Shown here in pieces: positions 8,687-18,258 of a DNA stretch of 64,000 nt (positions are counted from its first letter, which is position 1; each line of letters starts with the position of its first letter). The position numbers were made by a program, and so were the translations under genes. Origin of the DNA: Alteribacillus persepolensis (GTDB lineage: Bacteria; Bacillota; Bacilli; Bacillales; Marinococcaceae); contig NZ_FNDK01000001.1 of NCBI RefSeq assembly GCF_900099605.1, positions 186,001 through 250,000 of the forward strand, read 5' to 3'. The notes under the pieces are model-generated. The model had not been told where the DNA came from. It made no database searches and saw only the letters and a list, made by a program, of their open reading frames with translations.

Positions 8687-8863
8687 ATGGGCAAGCAGCA
8701 ACCCTTTATCAAACGGGCAAAAAAGAGTCAATTTATGGAAGAGGCAGGTCATGAACTTGGTTTTTTTCGGAATATCGAAGAAATTAAGTCCTTAGCTTCG
8801 ATCGGAAAATGGTGGGAAAAAGAGAAAGATGCAGATGAGAAAACAAAAAAAGACGATGAATAA
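8687..8863 (+). CDS. Small unknown protein after ylqH
   Basis: A 58-residue charged protein starting MGKQQPFIKRAKKSQFMEE and ending in an acidic/lysine-rich tail (KEKDADEKTKKDDE). The ATG at 8687 has a good ribosome binding site (AAAGAGG, about 8 bp upstream) and follows ylqH by 16 bp, so it probably belongs to the ylqG-ylqH unit. I do not recognise the family. The central part (GHELGFFRNIEEIKSLASIGKWWEK) is likely helical. Correct frame, start signal and spacing support a real gene; no function can be assigned. Confidence 0.6.
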   Translation: MGKQQPFIKRAKKSQFMEEAGHELGFFRNIEEIKSLASIGKWWEKEKDADEKTKKDDE

Positions 8864-8874
8864 GGCATATACGC

Positions 8875-9160
8875 GGCTGAGACAACAGTATAGAATCATA
8901 GATAGATCCGAACGATTTGTTGGAAATCAGTTCGGATTATTTGTTTATAAAAGTGAATTTCATCGTTGTTCCGTCAATATACTTTGTGTTATTTGGACAC
9001 GATCTCAGTTAATTTGATAACGAAAAGGTCTTTACCACAAGGCTATTCGGCTCATGGAGCTGCCGCTCAGTCCAGCGTGTATTGACCTGTTTACATAAAA
9101 TATACGTTCATGCACTATTGTTCGGCTTTTGAGCAGGCTGTTTTTAGTTTTGTCTCAGCC
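8875..9160 (+). mobile_element. Possible MITE or IS remnant with 11-bp inverted ends
   Basis: GGCTGAGACAA at 8875-8885 is repeated exactly, inverted, as TTGTCTCAGCC at 9150-9160. The 286-bp interval codes for nothing convincing, and similar GGCTGAGACAA-type ends are found on Gram-positive insertion sequences. No target duplication is visible. It sits in the 679-bp gap between the small gene at 8687 and sucC. A non-autonomous element or an IS relic is my inference. Confidence 0.4.
8906..8946 (+). terminator. Likely terminator after the ylqG-ylqH unit
   Basis: ATCCGAAC plus GATTT (8906-8918) pairs with AAATC and GTTCGGAT (8924-8938) with one bulged A and a five-base loop, followed by a T-rich stretch TATTTGTTT. 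It lies 43 bp after the stop of the small gene. It may also be part of the possible mobile-element remnant. Confidence 0.5.
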
Positions 9161-9170
9161 TCTGTTTTTT
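9135..9170 (+). terminator. Terminator-like hairpin at the right end of the element
   Basis: AGGCTG (9135-9140) pairs with CAGCCT (9156-9161) across a 15-base loop and is followed by CTGTTTTTT. The stem is short, so activity is uncertain. It overlaps the right inverted end of the element at 8875-9160. Confidence 0.3.
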
Positions 9171-9184
9171 GGTTTCTTCAAGTT

Positions 9185-9370
9185 TGCAGGAGTTATCCAT
9201 AACCCCCCTTTCTAGCCAGCTGGTTCTTCAAAATTGATTGCTGCAGGCTGCGTTTTAAGCTCATCGCAACACATCCTCTGCTGTTTCTGCAGGCGTCTTG
9301 CTTGACCATCATGAACGAAGTGACAGGTGAGAAAAGCGTAGCTTGCTGTCGAATCCTTATGGCGGAATAG
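9185..9370 (+). repeat. Decayed intergenic repeat, copy 1 (before sucC)
   Basis: This stretch shares a diverged but co-linear pattern with 11703-11885 on the other side of sucCD: GTTATCCAT against GTTATCAAT, CTTTCTAGCCAG against CTTTTAGCCGG, TTTTAAGCTCATCG against CTTTAAGTTCACCG, and TGAGAAAA in both. Read on the minus strand, both copies give a similar broken peptide (RLQKQQ...DELK...EEPA here; LREKQ...GELK...EEHPA in copy 2), with a stop in this one. It looks like a relic of a repeated sequence. Confidence 0.45.
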
Positions 9371-9401
9371 AAAAAGATTTTTATAAACTTTTGAAGAATT
9401 G

Positions 9402-9430
9402 TTGAATTTTAAGGGATTTTTTTATACGAT
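9402..9430 (+). promoter_or_regulatory. Candidate sigma-A promoter for sucCD
   Basis: TTGAAT (9402-9407), 17-bp spacer, TACGAT (9425-9430), about 112 bp before sucC. Each hexamer matches consensus at four of six positions. No clear CcpA site was found around it. Confidence 0.45.
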
Positions 9431-9542
9431 AATTGATGTGTGCGAAACAATGGCCGCAACACAAGCCAATGATTCCACCCAATCCTTGCCGCAGATAAAC
9501 TGCATGGTATTCGTATCGAATCGTTAGGAGGATGGAGAGAAC

Positions 9543-10703
9543 ATGAATATTCATGAGTATCAAGGAAAAGAGCTCCTCAGAGAATATGGAGTTTCCGTTC
9601 CAAACGGGAAAGTTGCTTTCTCTGTTGAGGAAGCTGTTGAAGCTGCAAAAGAACTTGGGTCTGATGTAAATGTAGTAAAAGCACAGATTCATGCAGGAGG
9701 CCGCGGAAAAGCTGGCGGTGTAAAAGTAGCCAAGAATTTGGATGAAGTACGTACATATGCTGATGAAATTCTTGGTAAAACACTTGTAACACATCAAACA
9801 GGATCAGAAGGTAAAGAAGTAAAGCGTTTACTTATTGAAGAAGGCTGCGATATTCAAAAAGAATATTATGTTGGTCTTGTTCTGGACCGCGCTACATCTA
9901 GAGTTGTCATGATGGCTTCTGAAGAGGGCGGTACAGAAATCGAAGAAGTAGCGGAAAAGACACCTGAAAAGATTTTCCGCGAATATATTGACCCGGCTGT
10001 TGGTATGCAAGGATATCAAGCACGCCGTCTTGCATTTAACATCAACATTCCAGCAGAACTTGTCGGAAAAGCTGCTAAATTCATGCTTGGATTGTACAAA
10101 GTATTTACGGAAAAAGACTGCTCGATTGCAGAAATTAATCCACTTGTTACAACTGGTGACGGCAATGTCATGGCGCTTGATGCGAAGTTGAACTTTGATT
10201 CTAACGCGCTGTACCGTCAAAAAGACGTATTAGAATTTAGAGATCTTGATGAAGAAGATCCAAAAGAAATTGAAGCGTCGAAATATGATTTAAGTTATAT
10301 TGCGCTTGATGGAAATATCGGCTGCATGGTAAATGGCGCTGGTTTGGCGATGTCTACGATGGATATTATTAATTATTACAACGGTCAGCCAGCCAATTTC
10401 TTAGACGTAGGCGGCGGTGCAACAGCAGAAAAAGTAACAGAAGCCTTCAAAATTATTCTTTCCGATGAACATGTAAAAGGAATTTACGTTAATATCTTCG
10501 GTGGAATTATGAAGTGTGACGTCATTGCAGAAGGCGTAGTTGAAGCGACAAAACAAATTGGTCTTGAAATTCCGCTGGTTGTGCGCCTGGAAGGAACAAA
10601 CGTAGAACAAGGTAAGCAAATTTTAGAACAGTCCGGACTCAATATTACAGCTGCCGACTCTATGGCAGACGGGGCACAAAAAATTGTATCTCTAGTGAAA
10701 TAG
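9543..10703 (+). CDS. sucC: Succinyl-CoA synthetase beta subunit (ADP-forming)
   Basis: Beta subunit of the TCA-cycle enzyme converting succinyl-CoA to succinate with ATP formation. The ATP-grasp N-terminal half starts [22 protein letters not shown] and contains [16 protein letters not shown]. The CoA-ligase half contains [18 protein letters not shown] and [18 protein letters not shown]. At 386 residues it is the usual length. AGGAGGATGG precedes the ATG. It is 19 bp upstream of sucD, with which it forms a two-gene operon. Confidence 0.98.
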   Translation: MNIHEYQGKELLREYGVSVPNGKVAFSVEEAVEAAKELGSDVNVVKAQIHAGGRGKAGGVKVAKNLDEVRTYADEILGKTLVTHQTGSEGKEVKRLLIEEGCDIQKEYYVGLVLDRATSRVVMMASEEGGTEIEEVAEKTPEKIFREYIDPAVGMQGYQARRLAFNINIPAELVGKAAKFMLGLYKVFTEKDCSIAEINPLVTTGDGNVMALDAKLNFDSNALYRQKDVLEFRDLDEEDPKEIEASKYDLSYIALDGNIGCMVNGAGLAMSTMDIINYYNGQPANFLDVGGGATAEKVTEAFKIILSDEHVKGIYVNIFGGIMKCDVIAEGVVEATKQIGLEIPLVVRLEGTNVEQGKQILEQSGLNITAADSMADGAQKIVSLVK

Positions 10704-10722
10704 AAAGGCGGGACGAAGAGTA

Positions 10723-11640
10723 ATGAGCATCTTTATTAATAAAGATACAAAAGTGATTGTACAGGGAATCACTGGTTCGACTGGTTTATTCCATACACAG
10801 CAGGCTGTAGAGTATGGAACGCAGATTGTCGGCGGTGTTACTCCTGGAAAAGGCGGCACAGAAGTAGAAGGTATTCCTGTATTTGACACTGTAGAGGACG
10901 CTGTGGAAAAAACAGGCGCCAATGCATCGGTGATTTATGTGCCGCCTGCCTTTGCTGCTGATGCGATTATGGAAGCAGTAGATGCAGAAGTTGATTTGGC
11001 GATTTGTATTACAGAAGGTATTCCGGTATTGGATATGCTGAAAGTAAAACGCTTTATGGAAGGCAAGAAAACACGCCTTGTCGGACCAAACTGCCCAGGT
11101 GTTATTACACCAGAGGAGTGCAAAATTGGTATTATGCCAGGCTATATTCATAAAAAAGGTCACGTTGGTGTGGTATCTCGTTCCGGCACACTTACGTACG
11201 AAGCCGTTCATCAGCTTTCCACAGCTGGTGTCGGTCAATCTACAGCCGTTGGTATCGGGGGAGACCCGGTAAATGGTACGGACTTTATTGACGTGTTAAA
11301 AGCATTCAACGATGATGATGACACAGAAGCTGTTATTATGATTGGGGAAATTGGCGGTACCGCAGAAGAAGAAGCAGCTGAATGGATTAAAGCTAATATG
11401 AAAAAGCCAGTTGTTGGCTTCATTGGCGGCCGTACAGCACCTCCAGGAAAGCGTATGGGACACGCAGGTGCGATTGTTTCCGGCGGCAAAGGTACTGCAG
11501 ATGAAAAGATTTCTACTCTTGAAAAATGCGGAGTCAGCGTAGCAGATACACCAGCAGATATTGGTGATACGCTAATTGCTTCATTGAAAGACAATGGTAT
11601 CTATGATAAATGCAAAACGCATGATGCCGTCAAAAAATAA
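10723..11640 (+). CDS. sucD: Succinyl-CoA synthetase alpha subunit
   Basis: Alpha subunit carrying the phosphohistidine. The Rossmann CoA-binding part is visible in [15 protein letters not shown] and [14 protein letters not shown], and [20 protein letters not shown] is conserved. The active-site histidine is His247 in [10 protein letters not shown]. It is 305 residues, slightly longer than B. subtilis SucD through a short C-terminal extension after CKTH. It ends 9 bp before a strong terminator stem. Confidence 0.98.
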   Translation: MSIFINKDTKVIVQGITGSTGLFHTQQAVEYGTQIVGGVTPGKGGTEVEGIPVFDTVEDAVEKTGANASVIYVPPAFAADAIMEAVDAEVDLAICITEGIPVLDMLKVKRFMEGKKTRLVGPNCPGVITPEECKIGIMPGYIHKKGHVGVVSRSGTLTYEAVHQLSTAGVGQSTAVGIGGDPVNGTDFIDVLKAFNDDDDTEAVIMIGEIGGTAEEEAAEWIKANMKKPVVGFIGGRTAPPGKRMGHAGAIVSGGKGTADEKISTLEKCGVSVADTPADIGDTLIASLKDNGIYDKCKTHDAVKK

Positions 11641-11648
11641 ACAATGAC

Positions 11649-11682
11649 AAACAGGACAGGGAAGGGCCTGTCCTGTTTTTTT
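11649..11682 (+). terminator. Rho-independent terminator after sucD
   Basis: AACAGGACAGG (11650-11660) pairs perfectly with CCTGTCCTGTT (11667-11677) around a six-base loop, followed by a T run to 11682. It ends the sucCD operon. Confidence 0.93.
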
Positions 11683-11702
11683 ACTGTTCTGTGAGGTTTT
11701 TT

Positions 11703-11885
11703 AGGGTTATCAATCTCCCTTTTAGCCGGGTGCTCTTCTGGCTCACTTCTTGCTGTGGATAACGCTTTAAGTTCACCGGGAATACCATCACAATCGAGTT
11801 TTAAATGCTGTTTTTCCCTCAAGTGTCTCCTCTGATTGCGCCATCTCCTGGTCATAAATGAGAAAAACTCACCTTGCCGATGGGC
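11703..11885 (+). repeat. Decayed intergenic repeat, copy 2 (after sucD)
   Basis: Diverged, same-orientation counterpart of 9185-9370, in the 417-bp gap between sucD and dprA. An open minus-strand frame covers it, but the similarity to the stop-interrupted copy 1 suggests a decayed repeat and not a gene. The rest of the gap (11886-12057) shows nothing I can name apart from the dprA ribosome binding site. Confidence 0.42.
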
Positions 11886-12057
11886 TCCAAGAATGGGTGT
11901 CCGTCACCTTCGCTGAACTTCCTTCTTTACAGGGCGCTTATGCTTTTCTTAACCTTTCATTCTTTACCGAAGAGAAATATTCCTAATGTACAAACCAGCT
12001 ATGTCCTCAACATTTGTATGAACCCTTGTTTTATATTCATTATAGAGGGAGGAACGT

Positions 12058-12936
12058 ATGACATTAACTGAGAAACTTCTATTATTACATGAAGCACCTG
12101 CTATGACATGGAAAAGACTGATGGCTGTCTATCAGCAGGACTCTACGTTTCAGCTGCCGTTTCATATGCCCCCGCATCACCTTTCCCGCTTTTTTCACTT
12201 AAATCCCCGCCAAGCTGCATCTCTCTATCGTTTTTTGCATTCACGTTCTCCTTCAGAAAAGCTGCATCACTATAAAAAAGCCAATATCCACGTTTTGACT
12301 CCTTTTCACCCACAATTCCCTGAACGTCTCAAACAGATGCACGATCCTCCCTGGATTTTATATGCAAAAGGCAACCTCGACCTTCTTCACGCAGCAAACA
12401 GCTTAGCAGTCGTAGGAACAAGAAAACTGACTGAATACGGAAAAATGGCGATGCGAGTGCTGCTTCCGCCATTGCTAGAAGAACGTGTGACGATTGTGAG
12501 CGGTCTTGCTGCAGGTACAGATACGTATGCTCATATGTTAGCCGTACAACATCATGGCACAACGATTGCTGTGTTGGGCTCTGGCTTTGACCACATTTAC
12601 CCAAAAGGCAACATGCAGCTTGCGGGCATTTTAGCAGCAAAACATTTGCTCATCAGCGAATATCCCCCCGATCTCCCACCAAGAAAATGGCATTTCCCAA
12701 TGCGGAACCGCCTTATTAGTGCTCTTTCTGATATAACGTTTATCACGGAAGCAGGAAAGCGCAGCGGTTCATTAATTACAGCACATCAAGCACTCGAACA
12801 AGGCCGTGATGTTCGTGTTTTGCCGGGATCTATTTTTTCTCCTATGTCTAAAGGAACCAATGAACTACTATCTGAAGGAGCCGCTTTGGTTGCGAAAAGC
12901 GAAGATTTATGGTGTGATAGATGGAAGAAATTATGA
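12058..12936 (+). CDS. dprA: DNA processing protein DprA (Smf)
   Basis: Single-stranded DNA binding protein that loads RecA on incoming DNA during natural transformation. About 292 residues. The Rossmann-like core has VVGTRKLTEYGKMAMR, VSGLAAGTDTYAH, IAVLGSGFDHIYPKGN, FPMRNRLISALSDITFITEAGKRSGSL and the end VLPGSIFSPMSKGTNELLSEGA. A helical N-terminal region of about 100 residues precedes it. GAGGGAGGAA supports the ATG. Its place before topA is the standard Bacillus order. Presence of dprA does not by itself show competence. Confidence 0.96.
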   Translation: MTLTEKLLLLHEAPAMTWKRLMAVYQQDSTFQLPFHMPPHHLSRFFHLNPRQAASLYRFLHSRSPSEKLHHYKKANIHVLTPFHPQFPERLKQMHDPPWILYAKGNLDLLHAANSLAVVGTRKLTEYGKMAMRVLLPPLLEERVTIVSGLAAGTDTYAHMLAVQHHGTTIAVLGSGFDHIYPKGNMQLAGILAAKHLLISEYPPDLPPRKWHFPMRNRLISALSDITFITEAGKRSGSLITAHQALEQGRDVRVLPGSIFSPMSKGTNELLSEGAALVAKSEDLWCDRWKKL

Positions 12937-13138
12937 ATATGTCTGTATCATACAGGCAGAATCCTTTCACTGCATACAAAAAATCTAGACATTTTGGGTA
13001 GACAGGGCACATAAACTGTGAAAAAATGATTGTGATTTGTTTCCCAAATAAACAGCGATGTGATTTTTCTTTTAGCGGAAGAAAAGAGAGACAGTAATAT
13101 AGATAGTTCGGTTTGTTATAAAAAAGAATGTATACAAT

Positions 13139-13168
13139 TTGACAAAGTACCTTAAACTGAATGATAAT
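13139..13168 (+). promoter_or_regulatory. Sigma-A promoter for topA
   Basis: A perfect TTGACA (13139-13144), an 18-bp spacer and GATAAT (13163-13168), about 45 bp upstream of the topA start. The remainder of the dprA-topA gap (12937-13138) is AT-rich and shows no clear terminator. Confidence 0.75.
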
Positions 13169-13211
13169 ATTTAAAATTCTTTCAATAACAAAGGGGGAGG
13201 AAACAAGAGAT

Positions 13212-15284
13212 ATGGCAGATTATTTAGTAATCGTTGAATCTCCCGCTAAAGCAAAAACAATCGGTAAATATCTTGGGAAGAAATATATCGTCAAAGCTTC
13301 CATGGGCCATGTTCGCGATTTGCCGAAAAGTCAAACGGGAGTTGACGTCGAACATAATTATGCCCCAAAATATATAACGATTCGAGGGAAGGGGCCTGTT
13401 CTAAAAGAACTAAAAACGGCGGCAAAGAAAGTAAAAAAAATTTATCTGGCTGCCGACCCCGACCGTGAGGGAGAAGCAATTGCCTGGCACTTAGCGTACA
13501 GTTTAGGAATTGATGCAGACAGCGAATGCCGGGTTGTCTTTAATGAAATTACAAAAAGTGCGATTAAAGATGCATTTAAAGACCCAAGGCCTATTAATAT
13601 GGACTTGGTTGATGCTCAGCAAGCCAGGCGGGTACTTGACCGCTTAGTTGGTTACAATATCAGTCCGTTGCTTTGGAAAAAAGTAAAAAAAGGACTGAGT
13701 GCTGGCCGGGTGCAGTCTATTGCTGTAAAAATGATTATTGACCGTGAAAAAGAAATCAAAGAGTTTGTTCCAAAAGAGTACTGGAGCATTGACGGATCTT
13801 TTACGTATAACAAAGAAACATTTGAAGCGAAATTTTATGGTATGGATGGGAAAAAGAGAGAGCTCGGCTCAAAAGAAGAGGTTGACGAGGTTCTCTCGCG
13901 CTTAAAAGGCAGCGAATTTTCGATAAAAAAAGTAACGAAAAAAGAACGGAAGCGAAATCCTGTCCAGCCGTTTACGACATCATCTCTTCAACAAGAAGCA
14001 GCACGCAAACTGAATTTCCGAGCAAAGAAAACAATGATGGTGGCTCAACAGCTTTATGAAGGGGTCGACATTGGTAAAGAAGGCACTATTGGTTTGATTA
14101 CGTATATGAGAACCGACTCGACCCGTATTTCCAACACCGCCAAAGAAGGAGCAAAGGCTTATATTGAAGAGAAGTTTGGAGAGGAATATACGCGCAAAGG
14201 TAAGCGCGCAGATAAGCAAAATAATAATGCACAGGATGCACATGAAGCGATTCGCCCCACGAGCGTAGAGAAAGACCCAAAAGGTATTAAACAGTATTTA
14301 AGCCGTGATCAGTATCGGTTGTACAAATTAATTTGGGAAAGACTCGTAGCAAGCGAAATGGCACCGGCAGTGATGGACACGATGTCTGTCGATTTAGAGA
14401 ATAACGGTGTCACATTCCGTGCTAACGGTTCTAAAATTAAATTTCCTGGTTTTATGAAAGTATATATTGAAGGCAGAGATGATGGAAAAAAAGAAAAAGA
14501 AAAATTTCTTCCTGATTTAAAAGAAGGCGAGACTGTTCAAAAACAAAAGCTGCAAGAGAATCAGCATTTTACTCAGCCGCCGCCTCGTTACACGGAAGCA
14601 CGTCTTGTAAAAACAATGGAAGAAATGGGCATTGGCCGTCCATCTACGTATGCTCCAACATTGGATACCATTCAACGAAGGAATTATGTAGCACTTGAAG
14701 ACAAACGCTTCATTCCAACAGAGCTCGGAGAAATTGTATTAGAGCTGATGGCAGAGTTTTTCCCAGAAATTTTAGATGTGGAATTCACCGCTAAAATGGA
14801 AAACGACCTTGACTATATTGAAGAAGGGCGCCAAAATTGGATTCAGATTATCGATGAATTTTATCAAGGATTTGAAAAACGCCTTAAAGTGGCAGAAGAA
14901 GAAATGAAAGAAGTAGAAATTCGGGATGAGCCGGTCGGTGAGGATTGTGAGAAATGCGGAAGCCCGATGGTATATAAAATGGGACGATATGGAAAATTTA
15001 TGGCGTGTTCGAATTTTCCAGACTGCCGTAATACCAAGGCGATTGTCAAAGAAATCGGTGTGAAATGTCCTAAGTGTAAAGAGGGGAACATCGTTGAACG
15101 AAAAAGTAAAAAACAGCGTAAGTTTTATGGCTGCGACCGTTACCCTGAATGTGATTTTGTATCATGGGACAAACCGATTGCGCGGCCGTGTCCAAAATGC
15201 AGTTCTCTCTTAGTAGAGAAAAGAACGAAAAAAGGCGTCACCGTTCAATGTACCGAATGCGATTATAAAGAAGAACCGAACTAA
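13212..15284 (+). CDS. topA: DNA topoisomerase I
   Basis: Type IA topoisomerase that relaxes negative supercoils. The Toprim domain opens with [18 protein letters not shown] and includes [16 protein letters not shown]. The active-site tyrosine is in [12 protein letters not shown] (about residue 298). Three C-terminal four-cysteine zinc fingers follow: CEKCG...CSNFPDC, CPKCKEG...CDRYPEC and CPKCSS...CTEC. About 690 residues, matching B. subtilis. I chose the ATG at 13212 over the one at 13161, because it follows GGGGGAGG and gives the usual [10 protein letters not shown] start. Confidence 0.98.
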   Translation: MADYLVIVESPAKAKTIGKYLGKKYIVKASMGHVRDLPKSQTGVDVEHNYAPKYITIRGKGPVLKELKTAAKKVKKIYLAADPDREGEAIAWHLAYSLGIDADSECRVVFNEITKSAIKDAFKDPRPINMDLVDAQQARRVLDRLVGYNISPLLWKKVKKGLSAGRVQSIAVKMIIDREKEIKEFVPKEYWSIDGSFTYNKETFEAKFYGMDGKKRELGSKEEVDEVLSRLKGSEFSIKKVTKKERKRNPVQPFTTSSLQQEAARKLNFRAKKTMMVAQQLYEGVDIGKEGTIGLITYMRTDSTRISNTAKEGAKAYIEEKFGEEYTRKGKRADKQNNNAQDAHEAIRPTSVEKDPKGIKQYLSRDQYRLYKLIWERLVASEMAPAVMDTMSVDLENNGVTFRANGSKIKFPGFMKVYIEGRDDGKKEKEKFLPDLKEGETVQKQKLQENQHFTQPPPRYTEARLVKTMEEMGIGRPSTYAPTLDTIQRRNYVALEDKRFIPTELGEIVLELMAEFFPEILDVEFTAKMENDLDYIEEGRQNWIQIIDEFYQGFEKRLKVAEEEMKEVEIRDEPVGEDCEKCGSPMVYKMGRYGKFMACSNFPDCRNTKAIVKEIGVKCPKCKEGNIVERKSKKQRKFYGCDRYPECDFVSWDKPIARPCPKCSSLLVEKRTKKGVTVQCTECDYKEEPN

Positions 15285-15305
15285 CAATATATTTGTGAAA
15301 AAGAT

Positions 15306-15327
15306 CCCCTTGATAAAAGGGGGTTTT
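15306..15327 (+). terminator. Short terminator-like hairpin between topA and trmFO
   Basis: CCCCTT (15306-15311) pairs with AAGGGG (15317-15322) around a five-base loop, followed by GTTTT. The T tract is short, so it may be only partly effective. Confidence 0.5.
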
Positions 15328-15365
15328 CCTATGTTCGTTGCGAAACCTAAAGGAGGAATCATCGT

Positions 15366-16664
15366 ATGTCAGTAGAAGTAAATGTCATTGGAGCTGGTTT
15401 AGCTGGCAGTGAAGCAGCTTGGCAGCTTGCCAAACGGGGAGTGCAGGTGAACCTTTACGAAATGAGGCCAAACAAACAAACGCCGGCACACCACACCGAT
15501 AAATTTGCAGAGCTCGTTTGCAGCAATTCCCTGAGAGGCAACAGCCTGGCTAATGCAGTTGGTGTTTTAAAAGAGGAAATGCGCCAGCTGGATTCGGTCA
15601 TTATTCGAGCAGCTGATGCATGTTCTGTTCCTGCAGGAGGGGCTCTTGCTGTAGACCGGCATGAATTTGCAGCAAAAGTAACGGAGCTAGTTAAAGGACA
15701 TGATAATGTTCGTGTGCATGAAGAAGAAATTCAAGAAATTCCAGAAGGACCGACTATTATCGCAACGGGACCTCTTACAACAGAAGGCTTATCTGAAAAC
15801 ATTCGAGAATTAAGTGGTGAAGACCACTTGTATTTCTATGATGCAGCGGCGCCGATTATTGAAACCGACAGCATTGATATGAACCAAGCGTATGTAAAGT
15901 CCCGCTATGATAAAGGAGAGGCAGCTTACATTAACTGTCCAATGACAGAAGAAGAATTTGATCGTTTCTATGAAGCACTGGTAGAAGCCGAAACAGTTCC
16001 ATTAAAGGAGTTTGAAAAAGAAATATTCTTTGAAGGCTGTATGCCAGTAGAAGTTATGGCAAAACGCGGCAAAAAAACATTGTTATTCGGCCCGATGAAA
16101 CCGGTCGGACTTGAACATCCGGAAACAGGCGAGCGTCCACATGCAGTTGTACAGTTACGTCAAGACAATCAAGCGGGTACACTTTATAATATTGTAGGGT
16201 TTCAAACGCACATAAAGTGGGGGCCGCAAAAAGAAGTGGTTCGTATGATTCCTGGCTTAGAAAATGCTGAAATTGTCCGCTATGGGGTGATGCATCGCAA
16301 TACGTTTATTAATTCGCCGAATTTGCTTGAGCCGACGTACCAGAGCAAAAAGCGGGAAGATCTCTTTTTTGCCGGACAAATTACAGGAGTTGAAGGATAT
16401 GTAGAATCAGCCGCAGCAGGTCTGATTGCAGGCCGAAACGCCGCACGTTTGAGAAAAGGAGAACCGCTGGAAATACTGCCAGAAGAAACAGTGATTGGCG
16501 GCCTCGCGCAATATATTACGACGGCGAACCCTGATAATTTTCAGCCGATGAATGCAAACTTTGGTTTGCTGCCGCGTCTTCCTGAAAAAATAAAAAATAA
16601 AAAAGAACGAAATGAGAAATTAGCTGAGCGAGCATTGGGAGCCATTCAGAATTTTGTGAAGTAA
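15366..16664 (+). CDS. trmFO: tRNA m5U54 methyltransferase TrmFO (Gid)
   Basis: FAD- and folate-dependent enzyme that makes ribothymidine at position 54 of tRNA, the Gram-positive alternative to TrmA. The FAD-binding Rossmann motif is at the N-terminus ([16 protein letters not shown]). Further conserved blocks are [54 protein letters not shown], and the FAD region [20 protein letters not shown]. 432 residues, normal length. AAAGGAGGAATC precedes the ATG. It sits before the xerC-hslVU-codY operon as in B. subtilis. Confidence 0.97.
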   Translation: MSVEVNVIGAGLAGSEAAWQLAKRGVQVNLYEMRPNKQTPAHHTDKFAELVCSNSLRGNSLANAVGVLKEEMRQLDSVIIRAADACSVPAGGALAVDRHEFAAKVTELVKGHDNVRVHEEEIQEIPEGPTIIATGPLTTEGLSENIRELSGEDHLYFYDAAAPIIETDSIDMNQAYVKSRYDKGEAAYINCPMTEEEFDRFYEALVEAETVPLKEFEKEIFFEGCMPVEVMAKRGKKTLLFGPMKPVGLEHPETGERPHAVVQLRQDNQAGTLYNIVGFQTHIKWGPQKEVVRMIPGLENAEIVRYGVMHRNTFINSPNLLEPTYQSKKREDLFFAGQITGVEGYVESAAAGLIAGRNAARLRKGEPLEILPEETVIGGLAQYITTANPDNFQPMNANFGLLPRLPEKIKNKKERNEKLAERALGAIQNFVK

Positions 16665-16676
16665 TCGTTAACTATC

Positions 16677-16705
16677 TTGCCTGTGATAACCTGCTATGTT
16701 AGAAT
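16677..16705 (+). promoter_or_regulatory. Sigma-A promoter for xerC-hslVU-codY, extended -10
   Basis: TTGCCT (16677-16682), 17-bp spacer, TAGAAT (16700-16705), preceded by TG at 16697-16698. It lies about 30 bp before xerC, where the B. subtilis codVWXY operon also begins. Confidence 0.7.
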
Positions 16706-16735
16706 TTAGTAGCTTTTGTGTAAAGGATGAAAAAA

Positions 16736-17653
16736 ATGGCTGCAACCAAGTACACGTTTTCGGAGCTAGCCCGCGCATTCAAAAGATATTTGCAAGTGGA
16801 GAAAAATGCGTCCGAACAAACAATAAGGGCGTATGAAAAAGACTTGCAGGACTATCGTGAGTTTTTGGCAGCTGAAGGCTTAGCAAGCCCGCTGCAAGCA
16901 GATTCTTACGTCGCACGGACATATTTCAGCCATTTATACAATAAAGCGTATCAACGTGCGACTGTTGCGCGAAAAGTTTCTGCGTTACGTACGTTTTACA
17001 AGTATTTAAAACGAGAAGAGTATGTAGAAACGAACATTTTTGCTGTCTCGAGCCTGCCAAAGAAAGAGTCCACGCTGCCGCGCTTTTTATATGAGGAAGA
17101 ATTGCTGCAGTTGTTTCATGCCTTTGATATCCAAAACGTGTTAGAACAAAGAGATCTTGCGATTTTTGAGCTGCTCTATGCAAGCGGCATTCGAGTAAGC
17201 GAATGTACTCGTATAGAGTTAGATGACATTGATGAAGAGTTATCAACGTTATTGGTGAAAGGAAAAGGTAATAAACAGCGCTATGTCATGATTGGAAGTT
17301 TTGCGTTAGAGGCGATTGCTTATTATAAAAATAATGCCAGAAAAAAGCTGTCAGCCAAAAAACAGGCAGCGAAGACAAATGCACTGTTTTTAAATAACAA
17401 TGGCGGTCCGCTTACTGAAAGAGGTATTTGTTACACTGTTAAAAAGCGGGTGAAGGCTATCTCTCAAACATTAAATATTTCGCCTCACGATTTGCGGCAT
17501 ACCTTTGCCACTCATTTATTAAACAATGGTGCTGATTTGCGCACGGTTCAGGATTTATTAGGCCATGAGCACTTATCTACCACGCAGATTTATACACATG
17601 TCACCAATGACAGATTGAAACGTGTGTACCAAACAGCCCATCCAAGAGCTTGA
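16736..17653 (+). CDS. xerC: Tyrosine recombinase XerC (CodV)
   Basis: Resolves chromosome dimers at dif together with XerD. The N-terminal SAM-like core-binding domain (about 10-95) is followed by the catalytic domain with Arg153 (ASGIRVSECT), the lysine near 177, His251/Arg254 (HDLRHTFATH), His277 (LGHEHLSTTQ) and the nucleophile Tyr286. About 305 residues. The ATG at 16736 is preferred to 16727, because AAAGGA lies directly against the earlier one. It is the first gene of the codY operon. Confidence 0.96.
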   Translation: MAATKYTFSELARAFKRYLQVEKNASEQTIRAYEKDLQDYREFLAAEGLASPLQADSYVARTYFSHLYNKAYQRATVARKVSALRTFYKYLKREEYVETNIFAVSSLPKKESTLPRFLYEEELLQLFHAFDIQNVLEQRDLAIFELLYASGIRVSECTRIELDDIDEELSTLLVKGKGNKQRYVMIGSFALEAIAYYKNNARKKLSAKKQAAKTNALFLNNNGGPLTERGICYTVKKRVKAISQTLNISPHDLRHTFATHLLNNGADLRTVQDLLGHEHLSTTQIYTHVTNDRLKRVYQTAHPRA

Positions 17654-17671
17654 AAGAGAGGTTGATGACAC

Positions 17672-18214
17672 ATGGATATGTCCTTTCATGCAACAACAAT
17701 TTTTGCCGTGCAGCATAATGGTAAAGGAGCCATGGCTGGTGATGGTCAAGTAACATTCGGGCAGGCGGTCGTCATGAAGCATACAGCCCGAAAAGTCCGA
17801 AAGATTTATAACAATCAAGTTCTTGCTGGTTTTGCTGGTTCGGTTGCGGATGCTTTTACACTGTTTGACATGTTTGAAGGAAAACTGGAGCAGTGGAATG
17901 GCAATCTGCAGCGGGCTGCGGTAGAATTAGCTAAAGAATGGCGTAGCGATAAAATGTTAAGGCGTCTGGAAGCAATGCTTGTTGTGATGAACAAGGAAAG
18001 TTTATTGCTTGTCGCTGGCACAGGTGAAGTAATTGAACCTGATGACGGAATTATTGCGATTGGATCTGGCGGTAATTACGCATTGGCTGCAGGTCGTGCC
18101 CTGAAAGAGCACGCAAATCACTTAGAAGCGAAACAAATCGCTGAAGCAGCTTTAAAAACAGCTGGAGATATTTGTGTGTACACAAATGACCAGCTCGTTG
18201 TAGAAGAACTGTAA
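17672..18214 (+). CDS. hslV: HslV/ClpQ protease subunit (CodW)
   Basis: Proteolytic subunit of the two-part HslUV (ClpYQ) complex. It contains [53 protein letters not shown] and [14 protein letters not shown]. In B. subtilis the mature N-terminal residue is a serine just before FHATT. Here the start at 17672 gives MDMSFHATT, and the in-frame ATG at 17678 would give MSFHATT. AGAGAGG at 17655-17661 is better spaced for 17672, so the true N-terminus is uncertain. About 180 residues. Confidence 0.95.
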   Translation: MDMSFHATTIFAVQHNGKGAMAGDGQVTFGQAVVMKHTARKVRKIYNNQVLAGFAGSVADAFTLFDMFEGKLEQWNGNLQRAAVELAKEWRSDKMLRRLEAMLVVMNKESLLLVAGTGEVIEPDDGIIAIGSGGNYALAAGRALKEHANHLEAKQIAEAALKTAGDICVYTNDQLVVEEL

Positions 18215-18258
18215 AAAAACCTGTCATGTAATTTAAAAAAGAAAGGGGATTATGCTAA

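Noticed and set aside
8829-9017. 62-residue frame after the small gene at 8687
   Set aside because: It begins inside the upstream gene, crosses the inverted end and hairpin, and has no ribosome site.
11601-11855. 84-residue minus-strand frame after sucD
   Set aside because: It runs through the sucD terminator and the decayed repeat whose other copy carries a stop.
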